Assembly (NCBI GenBank): GCA_964460935.1
Contig: CAYWSM010000540.1
Span: 1 to 12,588, forward strand
Origin: DATMXP01 sp964460935
Lineage (GTDB): Bacteria > Acidobacteriota > Terriglobia > Terriglobales > Acidobacteriaceae
Direction of reading: 5' to 3'
DNA length: 12,588 nt
Shown: in pieces, positions 11,983 to 12,588 of the stretch
Layout: each line of letters starts with the position of its first letter
Numbering within the stretch: the stretch's first letter is position 1
The notes under the pieces: generated by a model
Told to the model about the DNA's origin: nothing
Seen by the model: only the letters and a program-made list of their open reading frames with translations
Database searches by the model: none
Position numbers and translations under genes: made by a program

Positions 11983-12588
11983 TCAGCCCTTGAAATTCTT
12001 CTTCAGGCCCTGCCAGCACTCGAAGTAATCGTGCTGCAGGCCGGCGTTGTCCATGGCGTACTTTGTCGGACGGCAGATGAACCGCGTCTCGAACATGAAC
12101 GCCAATGTGTCACCCTGAAATTGTGGTTTGAGGCCGACGGTCGAAGCTTTCTGGTAAGTGTCCGCATCGGGACCATGGCCGCTCATGCAGTTGTGCAGGC
12201 TTGCGCCGCCGGGAACGAAGCCCTCTTCTTTCGCGTCGTACTTGCCGTGAATGAGTCCCATGAACTCGTTCATGAAGTTGCGATGAAACCAAGGTGGACG
12301 GAACGTGTGCTCAGCGACCATCCAGCGTGGCGGAAAGATGACGAAATCGATATTTGCCGTTCCCGGAATTTCCGACGGCGATGTGAGAACCGTGTAGATC
12401 GATGGATCGGGATGATCGAATGAAACAGTGTTGATGCAGTTGAACTTCGACAGATCGTACTTGTACGGAACGTAATTGCCGTGCCATGCAACCACATCGA
12501 GCGGCGAGTGGTCGTAACGTGCTTCCCACAAATTACCCAGAAACTTCGCTGTCACACGGAAGTCGCCTTCGACATCTTCGTAAGCTGC
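11983..12588 (-). CDS. hmgA: Homogentisate 1,2-dioxygenase, C-terminal part (runs off window)
   Basis: The last 201 residues and the stop codon are present. The family has about 430-445 residues, so the N-terminal half lies beyond the right edge. The enzyme opens the ring of homogentisate with O2 to give 4-maleylacetoacetate, using non-haem Fe(II). WHGNYVPYKYDL holds the histidine equal to human His292. FRPPWFHRNFMNEFMGL has the iron ligands equal to His335 and Glu341. GGASLHNCMSGHGPD has those equal to His365 and the third ligand His371. All are conserved, so the enzyme should be active. It is followed after three bases by the unknown gene and then by fumarylacetoacetase, forming one tight operon. 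The promoter is outside the window. Confidence 0.95.
   Translation of the reverse strand, partial: AAYEDVEGDFRVTAKFLGNLWEARYDHSPLDVVAWHGNYVPYKYDLSKFNCINTVSFDHPDPSIYTVLTSPSEIPGTANIDFVIFPPRWMVAEHTFRPPWFHRNFMNEFMGLIHGKYDAKEEGFVPGGASLHNCMSGHGPDADTYQKASTVGLKPQFQGDTLAFMFETRFICRPTKYAMDNAGLQHDYFECWQGLKKNFKG

Overview
The window looks like a chromosomal stretch from a free-living Gram-negative heterotroph. An Acidobacteriota (Terriglobia / Koribacter-like) origin is my best guess. It rests on the style of the exported tetratricopeptide-repeat protein with an Ala/Pro/Thr tail, the mix of HybA/HybB-type redox genes with a homogentisate pathway, moderate-to-high GC, frequent GTG/TTG starts, and repeat-rich intergenic DNA with a C-run/G-run palindrome. 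This is inference, because no rRNA or marker gene is present.

Layout. (1) 1-1660: a structured leader and a secreted TPR protein, closed by a strong intrinsic terminator. (2) 1742-1896: a possible 33-residue membrane micro-protein with its own Shine-Dalgarno and terminator. (3) 2144-6560: a co-directional five-gene block flanked by two intrinsic terminators. It encodes a membrane-anchored GcvH-like protein without the lipoyl lysine, a HybA-like protein with four [4Fe-4S] sites and a C-terminal anchor, a HybB/NrfD-type integral membrane quinone-reactive subunit, a glutamate-dehydrogenase paralogue that has lost its catalytic residues, and a small DUF5335-like protein. (4) 6644-7360, minus strand: an FNR/CRP-family regulator with FNR-like cysteines, convergent on that block and sharing its terminator. 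(5) 7652-9124: a degenerate stand-alone receiver protein and an exported S1/P1-type zinc nuclease/phosphodiesterase. (6) 9125-9720: about 600 bases with no convincing gene, holding hairpins and a family of imperfect repeats. (7) 9721-12588, minus strand: the homogentisate arm of tyrosine/phenylalanine breakdown, with homogentisate 1,2-dioxygenase (5' part outside the window), an unrecognised 316-residue protein, and fumarylacetoacetase, packed with 3- and 9-base gaps.

Most interesting points. The five-gene block combines a quinone-linked electron-transfer module with two proteins built on amino-acid-catabolism folds (glycine cleavage H protein and glutamate dehydrogenase), each of which seems to have lost its cofactor or catalytic residues. 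No hydrogenase or other catalytic subunit is encoded here. This is the strongest candidate for an undescribed system. Second, the unrecognised protein lies exactly where a maleylacetoacetate isomerase would be expected, so it is a candidate for a non-glutathione enzyme of that step. Third, the regulator next to the block has FNR-type cysteines with unusual spacing but a CRP-like recognition helix, and a 9/10 CRP-type dyad lies upstream of it.
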